Shown: one piece after another, positions 1 to 6,299 of the stretch
Position numbering within the stretch: the stretch's first letter is position 1
Layout: the number at the start of each line of letters is the position of its first letter
Assembly: GCA_964409635.1 (NCBI GenBank)
Contig: CAYPEL010000092.1
Location: 1 to 10,892 of the forward strand
Reading direction: 5' to 3'
Length of the DNA: 10,892 nucleotides
Origin: CAYPEL01 sp964409635
GTDB taxonomy: Bacteria; Pseudomonadota; Gammaproteobacteria; DSM-19610
The notes under the pieces: generated by a model
What the model was told of the DNA's origin: nothing
Database searches by the model: none
The model's input: the letters and a program-made list of their open reading frames with translations, nothing else
Translations under genes and position numbers: made by a program

Positions 1-1557
1 CTTGGCTAAATCGGCGGCGTGCGCCGCTATCTTATAGGTGATGATGCCATCACGTACGTCCTGCTTGTTAGGCAGTCCCAGATGTTCTTTCGGCGTGACA
101 TAACACAGCATCGCTGTCCCGTACCAACCGATTTGTGCTGCGCCTATGGCTGAAGTGATGTGGTCGTAACCGGGAGCAATATCAGTCGTCAGTGGCCCCA
201 ATGTATAAAAAGGCGCTTCAAAGCAATCGGCCAATTCCTTATCCATGTTTTCCTTGATCATCTGCATGGGAACATGACCCGGGCCTTCGATCATCACTTG
301 AACATCGTGCTCCCAGGCAACTTTTGTCAATTCACCCAGGGTTTCCAGTTCGGCAAACTGAGCGCGGTCGTTGGCATCGGCCAGCGAACCGGGTCGTAAA
401 CCATCGCCCAACGAAAAAGAGACGTCGTAGGCTTTCATAATTTCGCAGATGTCTTCGAAATGTGTATATAAAAAACTTTCCTGATGATGCGCCAGGCACC
501 ACTTGGCCATGATCGACCCACCGCGTGACACAATACCGGTGACACGGTTTGCGGTCATGGGCACATAAGGCAGACGCACACCGGCGTGAATGGTGAAGTA
601 GTCGACGCCCTGCTCGGCCTGCTCGATCAAGGTATCGCGGAACATCTCCCAAGTCAGCTCTTCTGCCTTGCCGTCAACTTTTTCCAGCGCCTGATAGATC
701 GGCACGGTGCCCACAGACACCGGCGAATTGCGTAAAATCCACTCACGGGTTTCGTGGATGTTTTTGCCCGTGGACAAATCCATCACCGTGTCGCCACCCC
801 ACCGCGTCGACCAAACCATCTTTTCCACTTCCTCGGCAATCGAGGAGGACACCGCTGAGTTACCGATATTGGTGTTTACCTTGACCAGAAAATTCCGGCC
901 GATAATCATCGGCTCCAGTTCCGGGTGGTTGATATTTGCCGGGATAATAGCGCGGCCGCGGGCGATTTCATCGCGCACAAATTCAGGTGTCACTCGATCA
1001 GGAATGGCGGCGCCGAACGACTGGCCCGGGTGCTGTTTCAGCAAACCACTGCCAGCTAGTTTCTCCAGCTGCAGGTTTTCACGGATCGCCACGAATTCCA
1101 TTTCCGGAGTAATAATGCCCTGCCTGGCATAATGCATCTGGGTCACATTGCACCCGGCCAGGGCGCGGCGCGGTTGGCGTATGTGTTCGAAACGCAGGCT
1201 ATCGAGTTTACGGTCTGCTGCGCGTTGCTGACCGAATTCAGAACTTGGGCCGTGCAAGGTCTCGGTATCGTTACGTTCAATAATCCAGCCACTGCGGACA
1301 TCAGGCAGACCCTTCAGCAAATCAATTTCCACGGCGGGGTCGGTATAGGGACCTGATGTGTCATACACTGTGATGGGAGGATTTTTTTCGGCACCAAAAC
1401 TGGCCGGCGTTTCCGCCTGGCTGATTTCACGCATACTGACTCGCAGATCAGGGCGCGAGCCCTGCACATAGACTTTTTGTGAGCCACTAAAAGGCCGGGT
1501 GACCGCTTCTGAAAGGCGCGTAGTTTCTGCAACAAATTCTTCGGGGATAGCGCTCAT
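1..1557 (-). CDS. thiC: Phosphomethylpyrimidine synthase ThiC, C-terminus cut by window edge
   Basis: ThiC is a radical-SAM enzyme that converts aminoimidazole ribotide to the hydroxymethylpyrimidine phosphate half of thiamine, in the cytoplasm. The frame is open without a stop from the ATG at 1557 to the left edge, giving 519 residues. Family blocks seen, in order: VYDTSGPYTDP, QMHYARQGIITPEMEF, IPANINHPE, NTNIGNSAV, WGGDTVMDLSTG, TIHAGV, EGPGHVP and TSAIGAA. From memory the family is about 600-630 residues, so roughly 100 are missing. The missing part includes the C-terminal CxxCxxxxC cluster motif, which must lie outside the window. The start MSAIPEEF is preceded by an AAGGA ribosome site about 5 bases upstream. 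A TPP riboswitch and a promoter lie upstream, so expression should fall when thiamine pyrophosphate is plentiful. Identity is near certain; whether the full gene is intact cannot be judged here. Confidence 0.97.
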   Translation of the reverse strand, partial: MSAIPEEFVAETTRLSEAVTRPFSGSQKVYVQGSRPDLRVSMREISQAETPASFGAEKNPPITVYDTSGPYTDPAVEIDLLKGLPDVRSGWIIERNDTETLHGPSSEFGQQRAADRKLDSLRFEHIRQPRRALAGCNVTQMHYARQGIITPEMEFVAIRENLQLEKLAGSGLLKQHPGQSFGAAIPDRVTPEFVRDEIARGRAIIPANINHPELEPMIIGRNFLVKVNTNIGNSAVSSSIAEEVEKMVWSTRWGGDTVMDLSTGKNIHETREWILRNSPVSVGTVPIYQALEKVDGKAEELTWEMFRDTLIEQAEQGVDYFTIHAGVRLPYVPMTANRVTGIVSRGGSIMAKWCLAHHQESFLYTHFEDICEIMKAYDVSFSLGDGLRPGSLADANDRAQFAELETLGELTKVAWEHDVQVMIEGPGHVPMQMIKENMDKELADCFEAPFYTLGPLTTDIAPGYDHITSAIGAAQIGWYGTAMLCYVTPKEHLGLPNKQDVRDGIITYKIAAHAADLAK

Positions 1558-1618
1558 AGTCCTTGCCCTCATTAGGAGGTGGAGATCCAAAACACGGGGG
1601 AAGGCTGGAGTAGAAACC

Positions 1619-1711
1619 GCTTCCCTGCGCTGGTATTAACCGGATCAGGTTCAAAGGGTATTTCTCAGCTTCAGTCGCCTATATCTATTCGGTTTCTGAA
1701 GCACCCCTAGC
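1619..1711 (-). promoter_or_regulatory. TPP riboswitch (THI element) controlling thiC
   Basis: Read on the minus strand, this leader carries the conserved thiamine-pyrophosphate aptamer. GGGGTGC (1702-1708) is followed by a long P3 arm (CTTCAG pairing with CTGAAG), then GCTGAGA (around 1663-1669) and ATACCC. Next come GAACCTGATCCGG (about 1640-1652) and AATACCAGCG, closing with AGGGAAGC. The terminal GCT and AGC can form the base of P1. The CTGAGA and CTGATC-GG motifs are the pyrimidine- and pyrophosphate-sensing parts of known TPP aptamers. About 60 bases separate it from the thiC ATG. I see no hairpin plus T-run in that stretch, so ligand control is more likely on translation start than on termination (inference). 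Confidence 0.96.
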
Positions 1712-1722
1712 TTGCCGGACAA

Positions 1723-1751
1723 AGTATAGGAACGCGGTAGGCATTGCAAGT
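1723..1751 (-). promoter_or_regulatory. Probable sigma70 promoter of thiC
   Basis: On the minus strand a good -10 box, TATACT (1723-1728), lies about a dozen bases before the riboswitch. Candidate -35 boxes are TTGCAA (1744-1749, spacer 15) or the weaker ACTTGC (1746-1751, spacer 17). Transcription would start near 1716, just ahead of the aptamer, which is where a riboswitch promoter should be. The position supports the call more than the -35 match does. Confidence 0.5.
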
Positions 1752-1790
1752 ACTGGCCCTTCACCCTGCCGTGCAACCACAATTGGAGAA

Positions 1791-1861
1791 GACCTGTCAG
1801 GTCGAACCCAATACGACCTGGGTAATTTGTCATTACCGGCATTGGCCGAATAAATTCGGCC
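1791..1861. repeat. Cluster of three small palindromes in the thiC/pcm intergenic gap
   Basis: The 230-base gap between the thiC leader and the next gene contains stacked inverted repeats. GACCTG-T-CAGGTC (1791-1803) is followed by a third GACCTG copy (1815-1820), which can pair with CAGGTC to make an alternative hairpin. Next is GGTAAT-TTGTC-ATTACC (1821-1837). Last is GGCCGAAT-AA-ATTCGGCC (1844-1861), with perfect 8-bp arms, followed by CTACAA. The last unit, read on the other strand as TGTAGGGCCGAAT, resembles short dispersed palindromes that I recall from many gammaproteobacterial intergenic regions. This is not a convincing terminator for either neighbour, since both genes are transcribed away from it. 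No open reading frame of note was seen in 1712-1957. Confidence 0.55.
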
Positions 1862-1901
1862 CTACAAGTTAGGTTTGATCTCACACAAGCGCAAAGACAA
1901 C

Positions 1902-1930
1902 TTGCCTGCCAGCGATAAATTCCGTATCTT
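1902..1930 (+). promoter_or_regulatory. Possible promoter for the pcm-rhodanese-tolC genes
   Basis: TTGCCT (1902-1907) and TATCTT (1925-1930) are separated by exactly 17 bases, and each matches the sigma70 consensus at 4 of 6 positions. Transcription would start near 1937, about 20 bases before the ATG at 1958. A second AT-rich box, TAATAT (1941-1946), overlaps the ribosome-site region and is less likely. The match is modest and is offered only as the best candidate. Confidence 0.3.
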
Positions 1931-1957
1931 TTCCGCCAGATAATATAGGAATACCTC

Positions 1958-2620
1958 ATGAATGACATGAATATGGAACTGGCCCGGTTTAACATGATCG
2001 AGCAACAAATACGTCCCTGGGACGTGCTCGATGACCGTGTGCTGCAGACCTTGGCGAGTACCCCGCGCGAAGGCTTTGCGCCAGAACAGTACCGCTCACT
2101 GGCTTTTTCCGATATCAGCATTCCGCTTGGCCACGAGCAGGCCATGATGGCACCGAAAGTTGAAGGCCGCCTGCTGCAATGTCTGGACATCTGCGCCACC
2201 GATAACATTCTCGAAATCGGTACCGGCAGTGGTTACCTCACCGCCTGCCTGGCGCAACTTGGTAACAAAGTTCATTCAGTCGACATCATTGATGAATTCG
2301 TGACAAGCAGCCGGGAAAAGCTGGCGCAACATGCTATTGACAATGTCACACTTGATACGGTGGATGCCGCCCAAGGCTGGGATACCGAAAAGCAGTTTAA
2401 CGTGATAGCCGTTACCGGCTCGTTACCGGTACTCCACAAAGGTTTTCATGACAGTCTTGAGACCGGCGGCCGGATGTTTGTCATCAGCGGTAAACCGCCC
2501 ATCATGCATGCCCTGTTAATTACGCGCATTAGCGATTCGGAATGGAAACAGGAACGCCTGTTTGAAACCTCAGTACCCGCGTTAATACATGCGCAACAAG
2601 CTGATATTTTTTCTTTCTAG
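1958..2620 (+). CDS. Protein-L-isoaspartate O-methyltransferase family protein
   Basis: A 220-residue SAM-dependent methyltransferase of the PCMT (protein repair) family, expected to be cytoplasmic. The N-terminal region (about 8-45) has the family pattern MIEQQIRPWDVLDDRVL and TPREGF. The SAM-binding motif LEIGTGSGY is at 85-93, the acidic SVDI at the end of beta-2 is near 107-110, and GGRMFVISG is at 170-178. One departure matters: true repair enzymes carry a TISQP-type substrate loop after the GH, whereas here the region reads GHEQAMMAP (58-66). Enzyme activity on isoaspartate is therefore uncertain, and this may be a divergent paralogue. The ATG at 1958 is chosen because AGGA lies 7 bases upstream; in-frame ATGs at 1967 and 1973 have worse spacing. 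It leads a same-strand set with a rhodanese and a TolC protein. Confidence 0.88.
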   Translation: MNDMNMELARFNMIEQQIRPWDVLDDRVLQTLASTPREGFAPEQYRSLAFSDISIPLGHEQAMMAPKVEGRLLQCLDICATDNILEIGTGSGYLTACLAQLGNKVHSVDIIDEFVTSSREKLAQHAIDNVTLDTVDAAQGWDTEKQFNVIAVTGSLPVLHKGFHDSLETGGRMFVISGKPPIMHALLITRISDSEWKQERLFETSVPALIHAQQADIFSF

Positions 2621-2647
2621 CACAGCAATATCTAAATTTACTAATGC

Positions 2648-2765
2648 GTACGTTGCTTACCCGACAGATCATTTACAGATACGCTATGAATACATTCCTG
2701 TACACTCGGCGGCGACATCCTTGCTACCGACGGTCTGTAAATGATCTGTCGGGCAAGCAACGTAC
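2648..2765. repeat. 118-bp MITE-like element with 32-bp inverted arms
   Basis: The left arm 2648-2679 (starts GTACGTTGCTT) and the right arm 2734-2765 (ends AAGCAACGTAC) are reverse complements at 31 of 32 positions. The only exception is A2659 opposite C2754. The 54-base centre (2680-2733) contains a second, imperfect hairpin at 2706-2730 (TCGG...CCGA). Its wording, ATACATTCCTGTA then CTCGGCGGCGACATCC, resembles palindromic repeats I recall as dispersed in marine gammaproteobacterial genomes. CTAAT occurs at 2641-2645 and again at 2769-2773, a possible 5-bp target duplication, although a few unpaired bases sit between it and the arms. The element encodes no protein. It fills the gap between the methyltransferase stop and the rhodanese start, and as RNA it would form a very stable stem. 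Confidence 0.85.
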
Positions 2766-2773
2766 TGTCTAAT

Positions 2774-3094
2774 ATGCGCGAATTAGGTGCCGTTGAACTG
2801 AAAACCTATCTTGATACTGCAACGGCACAGCCCCTCTTACTGGATGTACGGGAACCTTGGGAATTTGAAATCGCACACCTGGAAGGCGCGCTGCTGGTTC
2901 CTATGCGAACAATTCCAGGCAAAGTACCCGAACTGGATCCTGACCGGGATACCGTGGTGATTTGCCACCACGGTATCCGCAGCCGCCAGGTCTGCAGGTT
3001 TCTGCAAAGTCAGGACTTTTCCCAGCTGATCAATCTCCGGGGCGGGGTTGAAGAATGGGCGCGTGAGGTCGATAACCGTATGGCAACTTACTGA
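2774..3094 (+). CDS. Single-domain rhodanese-like sulfurtransferase
   Basis: A 106-residue cytoplasmic rhodanese domain of the GlpE/PspE size class, which moves sulfane sulfur from a donor to a thiol acceptor through a persulfide on cysteine. The domain fills the whole protein. LLDVREPWEFEIAHLEGALLVP (split over residues about 22-43) is the N-terminal signature, the active loop is CHHGIRS with catalytic Cys64, and LRGGVEEW closes the fold. The frame stays open upstream to an ATG at 2741, but that start lies inside the inverted-repeat arm and would add 11 residues foreign to the family, so ATG 2774 is preferred. No good ribosome site is visible before either start. tolC begins 14 bases after the stop, which suggests co-transcription. 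The physiological sulfur acceptor is unknown. Confidence 0.9.
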   Translation: MRELGAVELKTYLDTATAQPLLLDVREPWEFEIAHLEGALLVPMRTIPGKVPELDPDRDTVVICHHGIRSRQVCRFLQSQDFSQLINLRGGVEEWAREVDNRMATY

Positions 3095-3108
3095 TTTTTA
3101 CACCCCTT

Positions 3109-4440
3109 ATGGATACTAATACGTTTAAATATGCGATCTTTGGACTCTTGCTAACAGCCTCTAGCCAGGTCAATAGTGAAGACCTGCTGACGATGTATCA
3201 ACAGGCCAAAGCCACCAACCCCCAGTTGGCGGCGGCAGCGGCCAACCGGCAGGCCGTGATCGAGCTAAAGTCACAAAGCCGGGCCGGGCTACTGCCCAAT
3301 ATCATCCTCAGCGGCGGTATCGACCGGCGCCGCTCAGACGATATCACCTCCAAGGACAAGCCAACCTACTCGACGGATAAAACCGCGGCAATCAGACTGC
3401 AGCAACCACTATTCCGCTATGACCGGTGGATAGAGCTGAAACAATCAGACAGCCGAATTGCAGAAGCGGAAGCGGCGTATGCTGCCACCGAACAGGATCT
3501 CATCGTGGCGACGGCCGAGCGCTATTTCAATATACTCAGCGCACAGGAAAATCTGAATTTTGCCAACGCGGAAAAACAAGCCATTGAACGCGAACTTGAC
3601 CAAGCCAAGCAACGCTTTGAAGTGGGCCTGATCGCCATCACCGATGTACACGAAGCCCAGGCGCGTTTTGACCTCGCCGTCAGCCAGGAGATTCAGGCAG
3701 ACAGCCAGCTGGAAACAGCACGCGATACCCTGCGCGAGACGGTTGGACAGTATTATGCCAACTTAAATGATGTCGTAGAAGATCTACCCCTAGCCGAACC
3801 GGAACCTGCCGACCCGGATGCCTGGGTACAACAGGCGATTGAACAAAATCTGGACGTACTGGCAGCCCAAGCGGCCGCAGAAACAGCCCGGCAGGAAATG
3901 CGCCGGCAGCGCGCCGGACACTACCCTACGCTGGATCTGAACGCGAGCGCTGATTACCGCAAACAGGCCAACAATTTTGGCAGCACCTCATTCAATACTG
4001 AAAGAAACGACAACGTGATTGGCCTGGATCTGGACATTCCTATTTATCAGGGTGGCTTAGTGAGCGCCAGAACGCGTGAAGCGAGACACCGCTTAAGCCA
4101 GGCCAGTGAACAACTCCATTCGGCTACGCGCAAAGCCGAGCTCGACACACGTAACGCCTACCGGGGCATCCTAACCGACATTGCCCAAATCAAGGCACTG
4201 GCCCAATCATTGAAATCCACACAAACGGCAGTTGAAGCCGCCGAAGCGGGATTCGAAGTCGGCACCCGCACGGTTGTGGATGTACTCAACGCGCAACGTG
4301 AGTTTTACCGGGCTAAATTCAATTATGCCCAGGCGCGCTATCTGTATCTGGTTGATCAATTAAAATTGAAACGCGCCACTGGCAGCTTGCAGCTGGCGGA
4401 CGTGGAAAAAATCAACGGCTTTCTGAAAACTGCCGAGTAG
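3109..4440 (+). CDS. tolC: TolC-family outer-membrane efflux/secretion channel
   Basis: A 443-residue TolC-type protein. As a trimer it forms an outer-membrane beta-barrel with a long periplasmic alpha-helical tunnel, used by type I secretion or tripartite efflux pumps. The N-terminus has one Lys followed by a short hydrophobic stretch (YAIFGLLLTASS, about 8-19), with likely signal cleavage near residue 23 (VNS/ED). Two repeated outer-membrane-efflux halves follow, about 25-215 and 235-430. Family marks include RAGLLPNI, FDLAVSQEIQA, GHYPTLDLNASADY, DLDIPIYQGG and VGTRTVVDVLNAQREF near the C-terminus. Length fits the type I secretion TolC class. No Shine-Dalgarno is evident before the ATG (ACACCCCTT), so translation may be coupled to the rhodanese 14 bases upstream. 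No membrane-fusion or ABC partner is in the window. Confidence 0.95.
   Translation: MDTNTFKYAIFGLLLTASSQVNSEDLLTMYQQAKATNPQLAAAAANRQAVIELKSQSRAGLLPNIILSGGIDRRRSDDITSKDKPTYSTDKTAAIRLQQPLFRYDRWIELKQSDSRIAEAEAAYAATEQDLIVATAERYFNILSAQENLNFANAEKQAIERELDQAKQRFEVGLIAITDVHEAQARFDLAVSQEIQADSQLETARDTLRETVGQYYANLNDVVEDLPLAEPEPADPDAWVQQAIEQNLDVLAAQAAAETARQEMRRQRAGHYPTLDLNASADYRKQANNFGSTSFNTERNDNVIGLDLDIPIYQGGLVSARTREARHRLSQASEQLHSATRKAELDTRNAYRGILTDIAQIKALAQSLKSTQTAVEAAEAGFEVGTRTVVDVLNAQREFYRAKFNYAQARYLYLVDQLKLKRATGSLQLADVEKINGFLKTAE
4406..4435 (-). terminator. Possible Rho-independent terminator of the minus-strand operon, inside tolC 3' end
   Basis: Read on the minus strand, CGGC (4432-4435) pairs with GCCG (4416-4419), and an inner TTT/AAA pairing extends the stem past a 2-base bulge. 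This is followed by TTGATTTTTT down to 4406. It lies about 25 bases beyond the response-regulator stop codon, where a terminator would be expected. It is also coding sequence for the last residues of TolC, so chance cannot be excluded. Confidence 0.35.
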
Positions 4441-4459
4441 GTTCGTAAATCCTTATATA

Positions 4460-6259
4460 TTAATCAATACAAAGCGCTTTGTTTTTTACGGCGGGTTGCT
4501 CACCTGCATTATCAGGCTTGAATTTTAAGGTCAAAATTTTGTTTAACTCCGCAATGGGCAGCGGCCGATAAAAATAGTAACCCTGGATCGAATCGCAGTT
4601 TTTGCCTGATATCGCGGCATACTCAGCTGCGGTTTCAACACCTTCAGCCACGGTTTTCAGTCCAAGGCTGTGCGCCATCAGAACCATAGCTGAAACGATA
4701 CTGGCATTGGCAGCATTCTTGTGAATATCCTGAATGAAGGAACGGTCAATTTTTAAGGTATCCAGCGGAAACCGCGTCAGATAACTGAGTGACGAATAAC
4801 CGGTACCAAAATCATCCAGCGCCAGACACACACCCATTTGTTTAAGTTCGTGCAAAGACTGAATATTATCCTCAGCATTTTCCAGAATAACACTCTCCGT
4901 CAATTCCAGCTCTAAGCATGCCGGAGTCAGTCTGTTGTCCGCCAACACCTTGGAAACAGAATCCAGTAACCTGCGCTGTTTGAAATGAGAGCTACTCACG
5001 TTAACCGAAACGGGAACAATGCCGATACCCTCTTCCTGCCACTGCTTTGCCTGTCTACAGGCTTCTTGTAACACCCAATCGCTGATCGGGATAATCAGGC
5101 CATTTTCTTCAGCAATCGGAATAAACTTACCCGGTGGAATCAAACCATGCTCCGGATGCTGCCAGCGTATTAGCGCCTCTACACCATTGATACGCTCGGT
5201 TTTGGTATCAACTTTAGGTTGATAGTGCAGCACCAGTTCATTATTTTCAATTGCTTTGCGCAACTCATTTGCAATCCTGAGCCGTTCAGACGAGCGGGCA
5301 TTAATCTCCGAAGAGTAGAAATAATAATTGTTACCGCCTTGCCGTTTGGCATAGGACATAGCCACTTCTGCATTTTTGATCAGCGTATCGACTTCCCGTC
5401 CATCTTCCGGGTAAACAGAAATGCCTATACTGGTCGTAACAAACAAATCATTTCCGTCGTGACAAAATGCTTCGTGCAAGCTATCCATAATCACTCTCGC
5501 CACAGACACCGCATCTTCGCCTGTTTCTATGCGTGGTAAAAGAACAGAAAACTCATCACCACTAATACGGTAAATTTCCGGCCTGCAGTCATCAAAGCCC
5601 AGTTTGAAAACTGACGGCGTTGTATGAATACACTTTTCTAACCGGCCGGCAACTGCCTTGAGTAGCTCATCCCCGGCATTAGGCCCCAGGGTTTCATTGA
5701 TTTGCTTGAAGCGATCCAAGTTCAAACGCAACACTGCAAACTGGTTACTCGTCTGCTGGGTGGCTTCTTGCACCGAGCAAAGCGCATCAATATAGGTAAC
5801 CCGGTTGGGCAACCCAGTCAATGCATCAAAATAGGTTAACCTGTCCTGATAGGCTTTTGCCGATAGTGTATTTCTTAACCGCAATGCAAGTTCACTGGGA
5901 TCAACCGGCTTTGCCAGGAAGTCATTGGCGCCCAGCTCAAGCGCCTTGAGCTTGGTTTCGGAATCTGTTGAGGATGTTAAAACGATTACGGGCGTATAGC
6001 ACAACTTATGATCGTTGCGGATTTGTTGCAAAATCTCAAAGCCGTTTACATCAGGCATCACCAAATCCAGCAGCACAATATCCGGTTTCCTTTGAGTAAT
6101 CATTGCAAATGCTTCGGCAGATTCGGTTGTCGACAGGAAATTATTATAGCCAGCATCTTCCAGAAAGGTTTTCAAAACCTCGATGGTCGTAAATTCATCG
6201 TCGACCATCAAAATGGTCGAGTTCAGTAGTGAATCTTGCGTATTTTCTCGGTCAAACAT
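4460..6259 (-). CDS. Response regulator with REC, GGDEF and EAL domains (cyclic-di-GMP)
   Basis: A 599-residue cytoplasmic two-component output protein without membrane segments. The receiver domain (about 14-130) has acid pocket D20/D21, phospho-acceptor D65, T95 and K117. The GGDEF domain (about 140-315) reads SGDEF at 233-237, an allowed variant, but no RxxD inhibitory site is found at the usual spacing. A non-standard stretch rich in Asp and Pro precedes it (FKLGFDDCRPEIY, 218-230). The EAL domain (about 325-575) keeps the catalytic set: E361 of EAL, N420, E452, D482/D483, K503, E539 and Q559, with loop DFGTGYSSL. Phosphodiesterase activity is therefore likely, and cyclase activity is possible. 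It lies 40 bases after the hybrid kinase stop, with a GGGGAA ribosome-site candidate. It is the probable phosphorelay output of that kinase. Confidence 0.95.
   Translation of the reverse strand: MFDRENTQDSLLNSTILMVDDEFTTIEVLKTFLEDAGYNNFLSTTESAEAFAMITQRKPDIVLLDLVMPDVNGFEILQQIRNDHKLCYTPVIVLTSSTDSETKLKALELGANDFLAKPVDPSELALRLRNTLSAKAYQDRLTYFDALTGLPNRVTYIDALCSVQEATQQTSNQFAVLRLNLDRFKQINETLGPNAGDELLKAVAGRLEKCIHTTPSVFKLGFDDCRPEIYRISGDEFSVLLPRIETGEDAVSVARVIMDSLHEAFCHDGNDLFVTTSIGISVYPEDGREVDTLIKNAEVAMSYAKRQGGNNYYFYSSEINARSSERLRIANELRKAIENNELVLHYQPKVDTKTERINGVEALIRWQHPEHGLIPPGKFIPIAEENGLIIPISDWVLQEACRQAKQWQEEGIGIVPVSVNVSSSHFKQRRLLDSVSKVLADNRLTPACLELELTESVILENAEDNIQSLHELKQMGVCLALDDFGTGYSSLSYLTRFPLDTLKIDRSFIQDIHKNAANASIVSAMVLMAHSLGLKTVAEGVETAAEYAAISGKNCDSIQGYYFYRPLPIAELNKILTLKFKPDNAGEQPAVKNKALCID
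4469..4487 (+). terminator. Possible weak terminator of tolC, inside the response-regulator 3' end
   Basis: The perfect palindrome ACAAAGCGCTTTGT (4469-4482) leads directly into TTTTTT (4482-4487), about 30 bases after the tolC stop. The stem is short and AT-rich, so it may be weak. On the other strand these bases encode the last residues of the response regulator (KNKALCID). Confidence 0.35.
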
Positions 6260-6299
6260 TGTTATTCCCCGGGACGTATCCTGTATTGACCGCCCACTG

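Noticed and set aside
1562..1618. Intrinsic terminator between the riboswitch and thiC
   Set aside because: No GC-rich hairpin followed by a T-run is visible on the minus strand; only a small CCTC/GAGG pairing near the ribosome site.
1651..2208. Minus-strand open frame of 185 codons
   Set aside because: It is antisense to the methyltransferase gene and runs through the TPP riboswitch; its translation shows no family features.
2741..2773. Upstream in-frame ATG as the rhodanese start
   Set aside because: It lies within the inverted-repeat arm, lacks a ribosome site and adds residues not expected in the family. It is kept only as an alternative in the findings.
5219..5539. Plus-strand open frame of 106 codons inside the response-regulator gene
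   Set aside because: It is a shadow of a well-supported GGDEF-EAL coding frame, with no recognisable domain or ribosome site.
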